Shown here: positions 63,216-64,000 of the stretch, piece by piece
Layout: every line of letters begins with the position of its first letter
How positions within the stretch are numbered: the stretch's first letter is position 1
From: Secundilactobacillus silagincola
GTDB taxonomy: Bacteria; Bacillota; Bacilli; Lactobacillales; Lactobacillaceae
Reading direction: 5' to 3'
Length of the DNA: 64,000 bases
Assembly (NCBI RefSeq): GCF_002583405.1
Contig: NZ_BCMJ01000005.1
Span: forward strand, 62,001-126,000
Notes under the pieces: generated by a model
Database searches by the model: none
What the model was told of the DNA's origin: nothing
What the model saw: only the letters and a program-made list of their open reading frames with translations
Position numbers and translations under genes: made by a program

Positions 63216-64000
63216 GTTTCATTCTCCCCTCGAAGTAGTTTAGAATTCTCGTCAAAATGAACGTCATCACGAAGTAAATGCACATTGCGACGAACACAGG
63301 CATAACACCACGATACGTATCGGCACGCACAATGTTTAACTGGTAAATCAAATCGGTAACACCAATGATGGAAACAATTGAACTTTCCTTAACCAGTGAG
63401 ACAAATTCATTACCAAGTGCTGGCCAAATGTTCTTCAGTGCTTGAGGCAAGATGATGAACCGCATGGTATCGCCCTTGGCTAACCCCAGACTAGCAGAAG
63501 CTTCCGTTTGTCCTTTATCAACCGAGTTAATACCACCACGAATAATTTCCTCAACGTAAGCACCACTGTTCAATGAAACGGCAATGATACCTGATAATAA
63601 TGCTGGCAAATTAACAATGATCCCAACACCGAAGTACACAAACATGACTTGAACCATCAATGGCGTCCCACGAACGAATTCGACGTATGCCACTGAAATT
63701 GCCTTAAGTACCTTGCTCTTACTAAACCGCATCAAAGCTAAGATTGTGCCTAACAAAACCCCAAAGATAACTGAAATGGCTGAGATTAATAACGTGTATT
63801 CAATCCCTTTTGCGAAATAAGTCCAGTAATGAACCATTGAAGTGTTATTAGTGTTAACTTTCATATATTTCCCTGCGTTAGCTAGGTATTGCGTGGTCAG
63901 ATGTTTTGCCTTGATCTTATCAATACTCTTGTTGACGGCTGCGGCTAAAGTACCGGAACCCTTTTTAAAGGCCATGGCAGAACCAGTTTCGTTCTTATTC
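63205..64000 (-). CDS. Amino-acid ABC transporter substrate-binding/permease fusion (5' end outside window)
   Basis: The frame stays open to the right edge ([14 protein letters not shown]), so the 5' part is missing. The first visible segment is the C-terminal end of a family-3 solute-binding domain ([23 protein letters not shown]). It is followed by a membrane domain with four to five helices ([17 protein letters not shown]) and the EAA motif [23 protein letters not shown]. This is the fused GlnP/GlnHP type found in lactic acid bacteria, with the binding protein tethered to the permease. It partners the downstream ATPase. Confidence 0.92.
   Translation of the reverse strand, partial: NKNETGSAMAFKKGSGTLAAAVNKSIDKIKAKHLTTQYLANAGKYMKVNTNNTSMVHYWTYFAKGIEYTLLISAISVIFGVLLGTILALMRFSKSKVLKAISVAYVEFVRGTPLMVQVMFVYFGVGIIVNLPALLSGIIAVSLNSGAYVEEIIRGGINSVDKGQTEASASLGLAKGDTMRFIILPQALKNIWPALGNEFVSLVKESSIVSIIGVTDLIYQLNIVRADTYRGVMPVFVAMCIYFVMTFILTRILNYFEGRMKHAR

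Overview
The window is a chromosomal segment of a low-to-moderate GC Gram-positive bacterium, almost certainly a member of the Lactobacillaceae. The clues are a D-lactate dehydrogenase, a Lactobacillus-type pyruvate oxidase, a cluster-III SUF operon with SufU, giant MucBP and DUF5776 surface proteins, a mevalonate-pathway HMG-CoA synthase, an OatA-type acyltransferase, a heterodimeric LmrCD-like exporter and a fused substrate-binding/permease amino-acid transporter. The genus cannot be fixed from the sequence alone. The number of TTG and GTG starts (sufD, yneF, the HPr paralogue, cadD, SDR, uvrC, ldhD, the giant adhesin, the TetR regulator) is notable.

Layout. 1-1.5 kb: tsf (cut by the window edge) and rpsB. 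1.6-5 kb: a HAD phosphatase, a small membrane protein, a multicopper oxidase and a cre-associated maltose-type acetyltransferase. 5.1-15 kb: a 2494-residue MucBP adhesin facing a secreted amidase; both end in DUF5776-type modules, so they probably share a cell-surface anchoring mode. 15.3-22.8 kb: a cupin, then the sufC-sufD-sufS-sufU operon separated from sufB by an intact TnpB gene. 22.9-25.3 kb: feoA-feoB plus a small Cys-rich Feo accessory protein; iron uptake stands back to back with Fe-S assembly. 25.4-30.2 kb: pyruvate oxidase, a divergent TetR regulator, a gamma-resorcylate-decarboxylase-like amidohydrolase and D-LDH. 30.3-39.2 kb: housekeeping (tRNA methyltransferase, GIY-YIG, PlsC, ABC exporter pair, yneF, ynzC, lexA, mvaS). 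39.3-44.5 kb: an HPr paralogue without its catalytic His, a GH25 lysozyme, small proteins, UspA, GNAT, and a metal-resistance pair (CadD and a CzrA-like ArsR repressor). 44.5-49 kb: redox and efflux genes (MFS, aldo/keto reductase, Zn-ADH, SDR). 49-51.5 kb: an AT-rich accessory patch with a Doc-like toxin/mini-antitoxin pair, a lipoprotein and tRNA-Ser(CGA). 51.6-64 kb: apt, recJ, a LapA-domain protein, rnz, two small or hypothetical genes, oatA-like, obgE, uvrC and a glutamine/amino-acid ABC transporter running off the right edge.

The strongest non-genic signal is a family of three dispersed MITE-like elements (about 32245-32486, 43261-43468 and 50962-51135). They share terminal inverted repeats, a conserved right end and a long central hairpin whose two arms have changed together between copies. 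Other points of interest are the TnpB gene inside the suf operon, the Crh-like HPr paralogue with Thr at position 15 and Ser46 kept, the Doc protein lacking its catalytic His, and several palindromic operator candidates in divergent promoters.
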